The translations under genes were made by a program, and so were the position numbers. A stretch of 64,000 nucleotides of DNA from Longimicrobiales bacterium (lineage in GTDB: Bacteria; Gemmatimonadota; Gemmatimonadetes; Longimicrobiales; Gaopeijiaceae). The stretch is from contig CATQHQ010000002.1 in NCBI GenBank assembly GCA_958296005.1, positions 1,237,501 through 1,301,500 of the forward strand, given 5' to 3'. Numbering within the stretch: the stretch's first letter is position 1; each line of letters begins with the position of its first letter. Shown here in pieces: positions 1 to 8,207 of this stretch. The notes beneath the pieces are model-generated. The model was given only the letters and a program-made list of their open reading frames with translations. It was not told the DNA's origin and ran no database searches.

Positions 1-1
1 C

Positions 2-88
2 CTGTGGGTCAAGGTGTGGGACGGATGGCGACGGAAGAAGGAAGGCTTGATGGCGTTTGGGTACACGGTTCCGGATGATCCGGAGTAG
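2..88 (+). CDS. C-terminal end of an unidentified protein (5' truncated)
   Basis: An open frame enters from the left edge and ends at TAG 86-88. Its last 28 residues include WDGWRRKKEGLMAFGYTVPD and end in DPE, which reads like ordinary coding sequence. It overlaps the start of the next gene by about 14 bases, in keeping with the tight packing elsewhere in the window. Too little is visible to name a family. The alternative is that this is simply open non-coding sequence. Confidence 0.4.
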   Translation: MWVKVWDGWRRKKEGLMAFGYTVPDDPE

Positions 89-1115
89 GGCTTCCCGGCG
101 AGCCGGGGAACGTCGCCGACGGCGGGCCTCGGGTGGGGCGCTTTGCGTCTACGCTGCCCTTCTTGCCGGCTCGGTCCCGGCCGACGTGGACGGACAAGCC
201 GGGGAGGGGGAGAGGGCGAGGGCCCAGGAAGGCGCACTCTTCCTGCTGTTGCCGGTGGGCGCGCAGGGGGTCGGCCTCGGGCGCGCGATGACCGCTTTGT
301 CCAGCGAGGAAGGGGCCTTCTGGAACCCGGCGGCGCTGGCCGAGCAGACCCGTCGCCGAGTCATGGTCTACCGGGGGGAGCAGCTGGTGGGCGAGACGAT
401 CGCCGTCAACGCGCTGCTACCGTGGGAGCGGGTGGGAACCTTCGGCGTTTCCTACGTGCTCCTGGATGTGGGCGACCAGGACCTCCGCGACGACTTCGGC
501 AACGCGCTGGGATCGCTCTCAATATGGAACCACGCCGCGATCGCCAGCTTCGCCACCTCCTTTCCGGGGAGGATCCACGCCGGCTTGAACCTGAAGCTGG
601 TGCAGTTCAGGATCAGCTGCAGGGGCGAGTGCCCAGACCTGGAGACGACCAGCTCCGCCTACGCCGTGGACGTGGGCGTGCAGGCTCAGCCGTTCGAGAG
701 CGTGCCGTTGCGCCTCGGCTGGATGGTGGCCCACGCCGGAACGGAGTTCCAGATCCGAAATCAGGAGCAGTCGGACCCGTTGCCGACCCGGCTCCGGCTT
801 GCCGCGGCCTACGAAGTGCTCCATCGACTGGTCCCCGAGAACTCCATGGAGCTCTGGCTCGCCTTGGAAGCGGAGGACCGAGCCCGGGACCTGGGCTCGC
901 CCTCGTTCTACGCGGGAATGGAGTTCTCGGCGGCGGGGCTGTTCTCTTTGCGGGCGGGCTACGTGGGGAGTCAGCTGGACCAGACCGACGGCGCCTCGGT
1001 GGGAGTGGGGTTTCGCTTCGACCGCTTCGACCTGACCCTGGCCAAGTCGCTCACCCGGTCCCTCGTGACGGGAGAGACGGAGCCGGTTCACGTGGCGTTT
1101 GGGGTCGCCTTCTAG
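75..1115 (+). CDS. PorV/PorQ-like outer-membrane beta-barrel protein
   Basis: A 346-residue secreted protein. An arginine-rich N-terminus is followed by a hydrophobic segment (about residues 19-40), giving a plausible signal peptide. Just after it come features typical of the PorV/PorQ family: a run around 'FLLLPVGAQGVGLGRAM' and then 'EGAFWNPAAL', matching the family pattern of an early glycine-rich stretch followed by WNPA. The remainder alternates polar and hydrophobic residues like a beta-barrel and ends in a hydrophobic-aromatic pair (AF). PorV and PorQ proteins sit in the outer membrane, some linked to type IX secretion; no type IX gene is seen here, so the specific role is unknown. The start is uncertain: TTG 57, six codons upstream, is also possible. 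Confidence 0.7.
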   Translation: MIRSRASRRAGERRRRRASGGALCVYAALLAGSVPADVDGQAGEGERARAQEGALFLLLPVGAQGVGLGRAMTALSSEEGAFWNPAALAEQTRRRVMVYRGEQLVGETIAVNALLPWERVGTFGVSYVLLDVGDQDLRDDFGNALGSLSIWNHAAIASFATSFPGRIHAGLNLKLVQFRISCRGECPDLETTSSAYAVDVGVQAQPFESVPLRLGWMVAHAGTEFQIRNQEQSDPLPTRLRLAAAYEVLHRLVPENSMELWLALEAEDRARDLGSPSFYAGMEFSAAGLFSLRAGYVGSQLDQTDGASVGVGFRFDRFDLTLAKSLTRSLVTGETEPVHVAFGVAF

Positions 1116-1117
1116 AC

Positions 1118-1960
1118 GTGGGCGAGGCCGGACGTCGTCGCCGCGACCAGAGGCGGCGGCTGAGCAGGGGGATGCTGGCCGCCGGGGCGTGCTGCGGCTT
1201 GGCCCTTTTGCCGACGACAGTCGAATCCCAGGACCGCGTGCCCCGGGCGTCCGCGTCCGCGTCGTGGAACGGCACCCGCTGGGGGCCCGTTCCGACGGCG
1301 TCCTGGTCGTTCGAGCCGGCGGAGCTCGGTCAAGGGGAGGCGTTCGTGTCTTCGCTGGCGCTTCCCGGCTTGGCTCAGGGCAGGATGGGGCAACGGCGGT
1401 GGATCGCGTACGCTGGGTTGGAGGTGCTGGCGGGGTTCCTGTACGTCCGCTCCCGGAGCGACGCGATGAGCACCCGTACCGCCTACCGGGACTTTGCGTG
1501 GGAGGCCGCGCGGGCTGGGTCGAGCCAGGGTCCGCGCCAGGACGGCGACTTCGACTACTACGAAACCCTCTCCCAGTGGCCCGTGTCGGGGGCCTGGGAC
1601 GCGAACCCAGCCCTGCCGGGTCTTCAGCCGGAAACGGACCCCGCCACCTACAACGGATCGGTGTGGGCGCTGGCGATGGGCCTCCACGGCGTGAACGACG
1701 CTCGCGCGCTGGACTACTACCGGGAGCGGGCGTACGGTCCCGGCTTCTTGTGGGCGTGGTCCGGCGGCCCAGCCGACCAGGAGCGGTTCGGCGACCTCAT
1801 CCGAGAGAGCGACGAGCGCTTTCGAGATGCTCGTCGGGCACTGTGGATCGTCGCGGTCAACCACCTCTTCAGCGCCGTCGACGGACTCGTCGCCGTGCGC
1901 CTGCGGAGCCGGCCGGGCACCGAGCGCGTCGAAGTGGCGGCGACGGTCTGGACGCCCTGA
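1118..1960 (+). CDS. Putative secreted or envelope protein of unknown function
   Basis: Begins two bases after the PorV-like gene, at GTG 1118; ATG 1172 is an alternative that would remove 18 arginine-rich residues. The N-terminus (basic stretch, then 'MLAAGACCGLALL' and an early SQD) looks like a signal peptide. The phrase 'SSLALPGLAQGRMGQRRW' followed by a hydrophobic helix recalls small envelope proteins that carry a 'lpGlGQ' motif (the DUF5683 type), but I could not confirm the family. The middle is rich in Tyr, Trp and Asp and there is a second hydrophobic helix near the C-terminus. It is probably co-transcribed with the upstream barrel protein and may act with it in the outer membrane; function unknown. 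Confidence 0.55.
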   Translation: MGEAGRRRRDQRRRLSRGMLAAGACCGLALLPTTVESQDRVPRASASASWNGTRWGPVPTASWSFEPAELGQGEAFVSSLALPGLAQGRMGQRRWIAYAGLEVLAGFLYVRSRSDAMSTRTAYRDFAWEAARAGSSQGPRQDGDFDYYETLSQWPVSGAWDANPALPGLQPETDPATYNGSVWALAMGLHGVNDARALDYYRERAYGPGFLWAWSGGPADQERFGDLIRESDERFRDARRALWIVAVNHLFSAVDGLVAVRLRSRPGTERVEVAATVWTP

Positions 1961-3213
1961 CGTCCGTTCTGGACGCGTGCCGGGCCGCCGCGGGGGCCGT
2001 CGAGCCTCCCCGCCGGCGAATCGTCTGCTTCGGCCCCGCCGGATCGCCGCCGTTGCCTGTGGTGGCCACCGTCGCTGCCGAGCGCTCCCTCGACCTGTCG
2101 ATCGCGTCTTCGCCGGAGGAAGTCGCAGTGCTCGCGCGCCGGTCGCCCCCGGTGGCGGTGGTCTTGGACTGGACCGCGGGGGGCAGCACGGCCGCAGCGC
2201 TGCTCTGTCGGCAGCTCAAGGGCGACCCGTTCACCGCCACGGTCCCCGTGATCGTCCTGGCCGGGGGTGGAGGGCAACCCGGCGGGGCGGGGATCGTCGT
2301 GGCTGCGCTCGAGGCCGGGGCCGACGAGGTGCTGGCCGACCTCCCGCGACGGGAGAGGCGGTTGCGTCTGGAGACGGCATTGCGACGGTCGGAGCGGGAC
2401 TTGGCCGTGCACCCCCTCACCAGGATGCCGGGAGCGCCTGCCGTCGAGCGGCGCCTGGCGGAGGAGATCGCTGCCGGGAAGCCCATCGCCTTCTGCTACG
2501 CCGACTTGGACCGGTTCAAGGAGTACAACGACCGGTACGGGTCCGCCGAGGGCGACAAGACGATCCTCCTTCTCGCCACGATCCTGCGGGACGTGGTGCG
2601 GGCGATCGCCCCCGAAGGCTTCATAGGCCATGTGGGCGGCGACGACTTTGCCTTTCTGGTGACGCCGGAGCAGGTCGCGCCGTGCTGCGACGAAATCGTC
2701 CGCGTCTTCGGCGAGCTTTCGCCGCTGCGGTACGACGACGCGGACCGTCGCGCCGGAGGCTTCACCGCGCCGGACCGCCAAGGGTCGGTGCGCCGTCTTC
2801 CCGTCATGACGCTGTCGATCGGCGCGGCCGCAGGTCCGCCAGGAGCCTTCACGTCTCCCTCTCAAGTCCGCGCGCTGGCCGCCAGGATGATCGACCGCGC
2901 CAAGGAATCGCCGGGCAACGCCTGGTTGGCGGGGCGCCACGAGCCCAACGGCTTGTCTTATTTTTCTGGGTCCCTGCTGGGCCGTCGCGTGCCCGCGCCC
3001 ACTCCAGGCGAGAACAGTGCGAAGCGTCATGGGAACCGTTCAAGAGAAGGCTCATCGTTGCGACCATCAGCGCCTCGACGCCCTCGTGCGGCGGATCGAG
3101 GAGCTACGGGGGTACCTTTGACATCGACGGGCGACGGGAACGAATCGGCGTCCTCGACGCGGCGATGGCGGCGGCCGGCTTCTGGGACGACCAGGAGCAG
3201 GCCCGGGGGGTGA
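1957..3213 (+). CDS. Receiver-like plus GGDEF-domain protein (putative diguanylate cyclase)
   Basis: The first ~130 residues resemble a response-regulator receiver fold ('VAVVLDWTAGG' in the place of the phosphoacceptor strand; 'VPVIVLAGG' as a later strand). A GGDEF domain follows: 'DLDRFKEYND' is the usual substrate-binding segment and 'GGDDF' at about residues 227-231 is the signature loop, with Asp in place of the usual Glu. Diguanylate cyclases make cyclic di-GMP from GTP. No ATG, GTG or TTG lies near the expected start; the best candidate is CTG 1957, overlapping the previous stop as CTGA. The open frame runs 185 bases into prfB, and the last ~85 residues are low-complexity and probably not a domain, so a true stop may have been lost or a frameshift may lie near 2950. 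Confidence 0.65.
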   Translation: MTSVLDACRAAAGAVEPPRRRIVCFGPAGSPPLPVVATVAAERSLDLSIASSPEEVAVLARRSPPVAVVLDWTAGGSTAAALLCRQLKGDPFTATVPVIVLAGGGGQPGGAGIVVAALEAGADEVLADLPRRERRLRLETALRRSERDLAVHPLTRMPGAPAVERRLAEEIAAGKPIAFCYADLDRFKEYNDRYGSAEGDKTILLLATILRDVVRAIAPEGFIGHVGGDDFAFLVTPEQVAPCCDEIVRVFGELSPLRYDDADRRAGGFTAPDRQGSVRRLPVMTLSIGAAAGPPGAFTSPSQVRALAARMIDRAKESPGNAWLAGRHEPNGLSYFSGSLLGRRVPAPTPGENSAKRHGNRSREGSSLRPSAPRRPRAADRGATGVPLTSTGDGNESASSTRRWRRPASGTTRSRPGG

Positions 3214-4151
3214 TCGACGAAGCCAACCGACTCAAGGGCTGGGTGGGGCCGTGGACGACGCTCCGCGGAAAGGCGTCGGAGCTGGCGGAGGTGTGCGATC
3301 TCCTGGCCGATGAGGAGGACGAGGACCTTGAGGAGGAGTTGGCCGGAGAGTTCGGCGACCTGGAACGGGCGCTGGCCGAGTTGGAGCTGCGGACGATGCT
3401 CCAAGGCGACGACGATCACCGGGAGGCGATGGTCACGATCCACCCTGGCGCCGGCGGCTTGGAATCCCAGGACTGGGCCGGAATGCTCTGGCGGATGTAC
3501 GACCGCTGGTGCGAGCGCCGGGGCTACGGGGTGAAGGTGCTGAACGTGCAGCCCGGGGAGGAGAGCGGGATCAAGAGCGTTACGATGGAGGTCGCCGGCG
3601 ACCACGCATACGGGTACCTCCGGGCCGAGAGCGGCGTGCACCGCCTAGTCCGCATCTCGCCGTTCGATTCCCAGTCCCGGCGACACACGTCGTTCGCTTC
3701 GGTGTTCGTCTGCCCGGTGCTCGACAATGAGATCGAGATCGAGATCGACGAGGCCGATCTGCGGGTGGACACCTTCCGGGCGTCGGGAGCGGGCGGACAA
3801 CACGTCAACAAGACCGACTCGGCGATCCGGATCGTCCACGAACCGACGGGGACCGTGGTCTCCTGCCAGCAGGAGCGTTCGCAGCAGCGGAACCGCTCCA
3901 CCGCCATGAAGATGCTCCGGGCCGCCCTCTACCAGCGGGCGCTGGACGACAAGGAAAAGGAGCGGCAGGCTCTGGAGGCGTCCAAGACCGAGATCGCGTG
4001 GGGCAACCAGATCCGGTCGTACGTCTTTGCACCGTACACACTGGTGAACGACCACCGCACGGGGCTGAAGAAGGGGGACGTGGCGGCCGTCATGGACGGG
4101 GCTCTCGACCCCTTCATCGAGATGTACCTGAAGTCGGCAGGGCCAGCGTGA
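3029..4151 (+). CDS. prfB: Peptide chain release factor 2, made by programmed +1 frameshift
   Basis: RF2 recognises UGA and UAA stop codons and triggers release of the finished protein. The first 30 codons (ATG 3029 to CTT 3116-3118) end at an in-frame TGA at 3119-3121. Translation continues in the +1 frame from GAC 3120, giving about 373 residues. The SPF tripeptide used to read stop codons is visible in 'VRISPFDSQS', and the universal GGQ loop in 'SGAGGQHVNKTDSAI'. The slip site 'CTT TGA C', preceded by a run of five G, is the classical RF2 autoregulatory site: low RF2 slows termination at the internal TGA and favours the shift. The gene overlaps lysS by 4 bases (GTGA). Confidence 0.95.
3107..3122 (+). 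promoter_or_regulatory. prfB +1 programmed frameshift site
   Basis: A G-rich Shine-Dalgarno-like run (GGGGG, 3108-3112), then TAC, then the slippery CTT at 3116-3118 and TGA at 3119-3121 followed by C. This matches the conserved RF2 arrangement (G-rich stimulator, three-base spacer, CTT, TGAC). Both flanking frames encode RF2-like sequence: '...EELRGYL' before and 'DIDGRRER' after the shift. Confidence 0.95.
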
Positions 4152-5683
4152 GCCGGGTGCTGCAGGACCGGCGGAAGAAGCTGGAGGCGCTCCGCGACCG
4201 AGGCGTGGAGCCCTTCGCATACTCCTACCCCGTAACGCGCTGCGCGGCGCCGTCCACGAAGCGCTTCGAGGAACAGGAGGCTGCCGGCGCGCTCACGGAG
4301 GGCCGCGGCGAAGCGGGGCGCTGGGCGGGCCGGATCGTCGGCTTTCGGTCGCATGGCAAGAGCGCCTTCGCCGATCTGGAGGACCATACGGGGCGCGTGC
4401 AGCTCTACTTCCGTCGCAACGTGGTGGGAGCGGACGCCTTCGCCGTGCTGGACCTTCTGGACCTGGGCGACTGGATCGGCGTGGAGGGCAGCCTCTTCCG
4501 CACGCGCATGGGGCAGGTCACGGTCCACGCCGAAAGCTTCCGCCTCCTGGCCAAGTCCATGCGGCCCCTCCCCCTGGGCAAGGTCGAGGTGGACGAGGTC
4601 GCCGGCGAGCGCAGGACCTACTCGGGGTTTGCCGACCAGGAGACGCGCTACCGCAGGCGCTACGCCGACTTGGCGGTCAACGCCGAGGTTCGCGAGGTCT
4701 TCCGCGCCCGCAGCCGGATCGTGACCGCTGCTCGCCGGTTTCTGGACGACCGGGAGTTCGTGGAGGTGGAGACGCCGGTGCTCCAGCCCCTGTACGGAGG
4801 CGCCTCGGCCCGACCCTTCACGACGCGGCACCTGACCCTCGACCGCACGCTGTACCTGCGGATCGCAGACGAGCTGTACCTGAAGCGGCTGATCGTAGGC
4901 GGGATGAACCGCGTGTACGAGATATCGAAGGACTTCCGCAACGAGGGCGTGGACCGCTTCCACAACCCCGAGTTCACCATGCTGGAGTTCTACCAGGCGT
5001 TCGCCGACTACGAAGAGATGATGGACGCGGTGGAGAAGCTCCTTGCCACGCTGGCCGACGCCGTGCAGGGAGGTCGACGCGTGGTCTACCAGGGGACCGA
5101 GATCGATTTCGAGCCGCCCTTCGCTCGGGTGCCCTTCGTGGGTGCCCTCGGCGAGGCGTTGGGGCGGGACCCGATGCAGGCGACGGTGGAAGAACTGCGA
5201 ACTCGGGCCGAGGAGCTCGGTGCCGACGGGCTCGAAGGCGCGGGTCGGGGGAAGCTGATGGACGCGTTGTTCGGCGCGCTGGTCCAGTCGCGCCTGGTCC
5301 AGCCTACCTTCGTGACCGACCACCCTCGGGAGCTGAGTCCGCTGGCGAAGGCGAAGCGGGGGGCGCCCCACCTCTCGGAGCGGTTCGAGCTCTTCGTCGC
5401 CGGCCAGGAGATCGCCAACGCCTTCAGCGAGATGAACGATCCCGTCGCCCAGCGAGCCCGCTTCGAGGACCAGGCGGCCCTCCGCGCCGCTGGCGACGAC
5501 GAAGCCCAGCCGATCGACGAGGACTACATCCGGGCCCTGGAGTACGGACTGCCCCCGACCGGTGGCGTGGGGGTCGGAATCGACAGGGTGACGATGGTGC
5601 TCACCGACCAGCCGTCGATCCGCGACGTGATCCTCTTCCCGACGCTGAGGGACGAAGACTCGAAGCCGGAGCGCGCCGGGTGA
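4148..5683 (+). CDS. lysS: Lysyl-tRNA synthetase, class II
   Basis: Charges tRNA-Lys with lysine in the cytoplasm. The 511-residue protein has an N-terminal OB-fold anticodon-binding domain (about residues 55-160, including 'DHTGRVQLYFRRN') followed by the class II catalytic domain. Class II motif 2 is visible as 'DFRNEGVDRFHNPEFTMLE', and motif 3 as 'GGVGVGIDRVTMVLT' near the C-terminus. Length is typical of bacterial LysS. GTG 4148 is chosen because it overlaps the prfB stop as GTGA; a prfB-lysS pairing is also seen in E. coli and other bacteria. The downstream permease gene starts in the same 4-base overlap style, so these genes are probably one operon. Confidence 0.96.
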   Translation: MSRVLQDRRKKLEALRDRGVEPFAYSYPVTRCAAPSTKRFEEQEAAGALTEGRGEAGRWAGRIVGFRSHGKSAFADLEDHTGRVQLYFRRNVVGADAFAVLDLLDLGDWIGVEGSLFRTRMGQVTVHAESFRLLAKSMRPLPLGKVEVDEVAGERRTYSGFADQETRYRRRYADLAVNAEVREVFRARSRIVTAARRFLDDREFVEVETPVLQPLYGGASARPFTTRHLTLDRTLYLRIADELYLKRLIVGGMNRVYEISKDFRNEGVDRFHNPEFTMLEFYQAFADYEEMMDAVEKLLATLADAVQGGRRVVYQGTEIDFEPPFARVPFVGALGEALGRDPMQATVEELRTRAEELGADGLEGAGRGKLMDALFGALVQSRLVQPTFVTDHPRELSPLAKAKRGAPHLSERFELFVAGQEIANAFSEMNDPVAQRARFEDQAALRAAGDDEAQPIDEDYIRALEYGLPPTGGVGVGIDRVTMVLTDQPSIRDVILFPTLRDEDSKPERAG

Positions 5684-6987
5684 GCCGCGCGCCGATCGGG
5701 ACCGAAGCCCGAACGGGCGGACGCCGAGCGACCTCCCGCGCCCGGCTCGCTTGGTTCCTCGCGCGCCGCTACTTGGGAGCGACCCGGAAGGGAGGCCGCC
5801 TCCTTTCCTTCATCACCTGGGTCGCGCTGGGGGGCGTGATCGTGGGCGTGACGGCGCTGGTGGTCGTCATCGGCGTCATGACGGGCATGCAGAACGAGCT
5901 GCGCGAGAAGATCCTGGGGTCCAACCCCCACGTCATGGTCCGTCAGAACGGGCCTTCCCTGCGCCTCGACGACTGGGAGTCGGTCGCCGAGACGGTGGCG
6001 GGAACGGAGGGGGTGGTCGCGGTGTCGCCGGTGGCGCTGACGCGGGTGTCGCTCTTCCGTTCCGACTACGCCGAGGTGGTCTACCTCTACGGGGTCGACC
6101 TGAAGCACGAGCGACCGCCGGTCACGGCGATCGAGGACAGCCTTCGCACCGGCGACATCCCTCTCTCCCGACGACCCGACGGACTCGTCCCCGTCGTGCT
6201 GGGAAGCGGCGTCGCCGCCCGCATGAACCTCTTTCCCGGCGACACCTTGACCGTCGCGGCCCTGGAGAACTTCCGAGTGGGCCTGCTGGGGGAGGTGGCC
6301 CCCAAGATGGCGCAGTGGGAAGTCACCGGGATCTTCAACACGGGGATGTACGACTACGACTACCGCAACGCCTACGCCACGTTGGAGGACGTTCAGGAGC
6401 TGCTGGACATGGAGCCCCACGCGGCGTCGTTCGTGGGCGCCAAGACGAGCGACCCGTGGCGCGCCGAGGCCGTCGCGGACTCGGTGAGCGCGGCGCTGGG
6501 GGGATGGCCGTACGCCGTGGATCCTTGGACCCGCACCAACCGGCAGCTCTTCTCGGCGCTGAAGCTGGAGAAGCTGGCGATGGCGGTGATCCTTTCGCTG
6601 ATCGTTCTGGTCGCGGCGTTCAACATCGTGAGCACCCTGGTGATGGTCGTGGTCAACCGAACCCGGGAGATAGGCATCCTGAAGGCGATGGGACTCACCC
6701 GCCGCGACACGCTGCGCACGTTCCTCTTCCAGGGACTGTGGATCGGCGCGACGGGCACGGTGGCGGGGACGGCCCTGGGGCTGGTCATCTCGGTGCTGAT
6801 CGAGCGGTACGGGCTGATTCCGATCCCGCCCGACGTGTACTTCGTGGACCGGCTGCCGGTCTCCCTCTCCCCGTGGGACGTGGTCTGGATCGTCGGAGTG
6901 AGCCTGCTGGTTTCCTTCGCCGCGACGATCTATCCGGCGCGGCAAGCCTCGGGCCTCGAACCGATCGAAGCGATCCGCCATGAGTGA
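5680..6987 (+). CDS. LolC/LolE-type ABC transporter permease
   Basis: A 435-residue MacB/FtsX-type permease. One membrane helix lies near the N-terminus ('ITWVALGGVIVGVTALVVVI'), then a long periplasmic region (about residues 75-290), then three C-terminal helices, the first around 'AVILSLIVLVAAFNIVSTLV'. The short loop 'TREIGILKAMGLTR' is the conserved coupling segment of LolC/LolE-type proteins. With the adjacent ATPase it probably releases lipoproteins from the inner membrane for transport to the outer membrane. Only one permease gene is present, so the complex may be a homodimer; this is inference. GTG 5680 overlaps the lysS stop. Confidence 0.85.
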   Translation: MSRAPIGTEARTGGRRATSRARLAWFLARRYLGATRKGGRLLSFITWVALGGVIVGVTALVVVIGVMTGMQNELREKILGSNPHVMVRQNGPSLRLDDWESVAETVAGTEGVVAVSPVALTRVSLFRSDYAEVVYLYGVDLKHERPPVTAIEDSLRTGDIPLSRRPDGLVPVVLGSGVAARMNLFPGDTLTVAALENFRVGLLGEVAPKMAQWEVTGIFNTGMYDYDYRNAYATLEDVQELLDMEPHAASFVGAKTSDPWRAEAVADSVSAALGGWPYAVDPWTRTNRQLFSALKLEKLAMAVILSLIVLVAAFNIVSTLVMVVVNRTREIGILKAMGLTRRDTLRTFLFQGLWIGATGTVAGTALGLVISVLIERYGLIPIPPDVYFVDRLPVSLSPWDVVWIVGVSLLVSFAATIYPARQASGLEPIEAIRHE

Positions 6988-7705
6988 GCCACCGGCGTCG
7001 GCCACGGCCGCCGAATCCGGCGCAGCGTCCCCGCCCGTGATGGCGGCGGGGCTGCACCGGTCCTACGCCGGCGTGGCGGGGCCGAGGCTCGATGTGCTGA
7101 GAGGGGTCGACATCGCAGTGGAAGAGGGCGAAGCAGTGGCGATCACCGGTGCCAGCGGGGCGGGAAAGTCCACCTTGCTGCACCTGCTGGGGGCCCTCGA
7201 CCGGCCAACCTCCGGATCGGTACGGATCGGCGGCACGGACACGCGGTCGCTGGACGACGAGGCAGCGGGCGAGCTGCGGAACCGGCGCGTCGGCTTCGTC
7301 TTCCAGTTCCACCACCTGCTTCGCGAGTTCACCGCGCTGGAGAACGTGATGATGCCGGCCCTCATCCGGGGCGCGAGCGACGCGACTGCACGGAAGAGCG
7401 CCGCGGAGCTGCTGCGCCAAGTCGGCATGGAGCGCCGTTCCGGCCACAAGCCCGCCCAGCTGTCCGGGGGGGAGCAGCAGCGGGTGGCGGTGGCGCGCGC
7501 GCTGGTGAACCGGCCGCTCGTAGTGCTGGCGGACGAACCCACGGGCAACCTGGACGCTCGCACCAGCGAGGGCGTCCACGACATGTTGTTCGGGCTCAAG
7601 GAACGCCACGGAGTTGCGCTCGTCGTCGTCACGCACAACCGTGAACTGGCCTTCAAGGCGGAGAGGGTCCTCCAGCTGAGGGAAGGGGTTCTAGAGGATG
7701 TCTGA
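6980..7705 (+). CDS. lolD: LolD-type ABC transporter ATP-binding protein
   Basis: A 241-residue ABC ATPase with Walker A 'GASGAGKST', a Q-loop in 'VGFVFQFHHLLREFTALEN', the signature 'LSGGEQQRVAVARAL', Walker B 'VVLADEPTGNLD' and the H-loop 'VVVTHN'. The 'FQFHHLL' Q-loop and 'NLD' after Walker B are characteristic of the LolD/MacB/FtsE group. The start ATG 6980 overlaps the permease gene by 8 bases, supporting a two-part complex that powers lipoprotein release from the inner membrane. It carries about 20 extra N-terminal residues rich in Ala, Ser and Pro. Confidence 0.9.
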   Translation: MSEPPASATAAESGAASPPVMAAGLHRSYAGVAGPRLDVLRGVDIAVEEGEAVAITGASGAGKSTLLHLLGALDRPTSGSVRIGGTDTRSLDDEAAGELRNRRVGFVFQFHHLLREFTALENVMMPALIRGASDATARKSAAELLRQVGMERRSGHKPAQLSGGEQQRVAVARALVNRPLVVLADEPTGNLDARTSEGVHDMLFGLKERHGVALVVVTHNRELAFKAERVLQLREGVLEDV

Positions 7706-8207
7706 TCCCGACCAGCTCTGCGACACCAAGGGGTGCGAGAAGGCGGCGAGCGTGCATGTGACCCAGATCCTGAACCAGCAAGCGTCGCACCACCACCTTT
7801 GCCAATCGTGCGCGGATGCCAAGGGGATCAGCGCGATCGGGTCCGTCGCGGACGTGTCGGCGGTTCTGGCCCAGCTCGGCAGCGGCGGCCCGGACTCGCA
7901 GGACGTGGGTGAAGATCCCTGTTCCTTCTGCGGCTTGACCTTCGCCCGCTTCAAGGAGACGGGCCGGCTCGGCTGTCCCCACTGCTACATGTCGTACGAA
8001 CCGAGCCTCCGGCGCCTCTTGGAGCGCATCCACGGCGCGACCCAGCACGTTGGAAAGGTGTACCTGCCTCCCGATCCTGCGGCTGCCGATCTGGACAGGC
8101 GGCTGGTGCTCCTGCGCTCCCGCCTGCAGAGGGCGGTGGCAGCCGAGGACTTTGAGCGGGCCGCGGCGTTGCGGGACCAGATCCTCGAACTGGAGCCCGC
8201 GGGGTGA
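7698..8207 (+). CDS. mcsA: McsA-like zinc-binding activator of protein-arginine kinase
   Basis: A 169-residue protein. Paired cysteines occur early (C8 and C13 in 'LCDTKGC', then 'HLCQSC') and in the middle ('PCSFCGLTF', 'LGCPHCYMSY'), forming two likely zinc fingers. The C-terminus is a UVR domain (about residues 128-165, 'EDFERAAALRDQI'). This arrangement is that of McsA, which in Bacillus subtilis activates the arginine kinase McsB. The next two genes are mcsB and clpC, the same order as the Firmicutes ctsR operon; no CtsR repressor gene is present. The start overlaps lolD by 8 bases. Confidence 0.9.
   Translation: MSDPDQLCDTKGCEKAASVHVTQILNQQASHHHLCQSCADAKGISAIGSVADVSAVLAQLGSGGPDSQDVGEDPCSFCGLTFARFKETGRLGCPHCYMSYEPSLRRLLERIHGATQHVGKVYLPPDPAAADLDRRLVLLRSRLQRAVAAEDFERAAALRDQILELEPAG

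Noticed and set aside
519..1091. Long minus-strand frame opposite the PorV-like gene
   Set aside because: It is a shadow of the plus-strand gene; its translation is rich in Arg, His and Pro and shows no motif.
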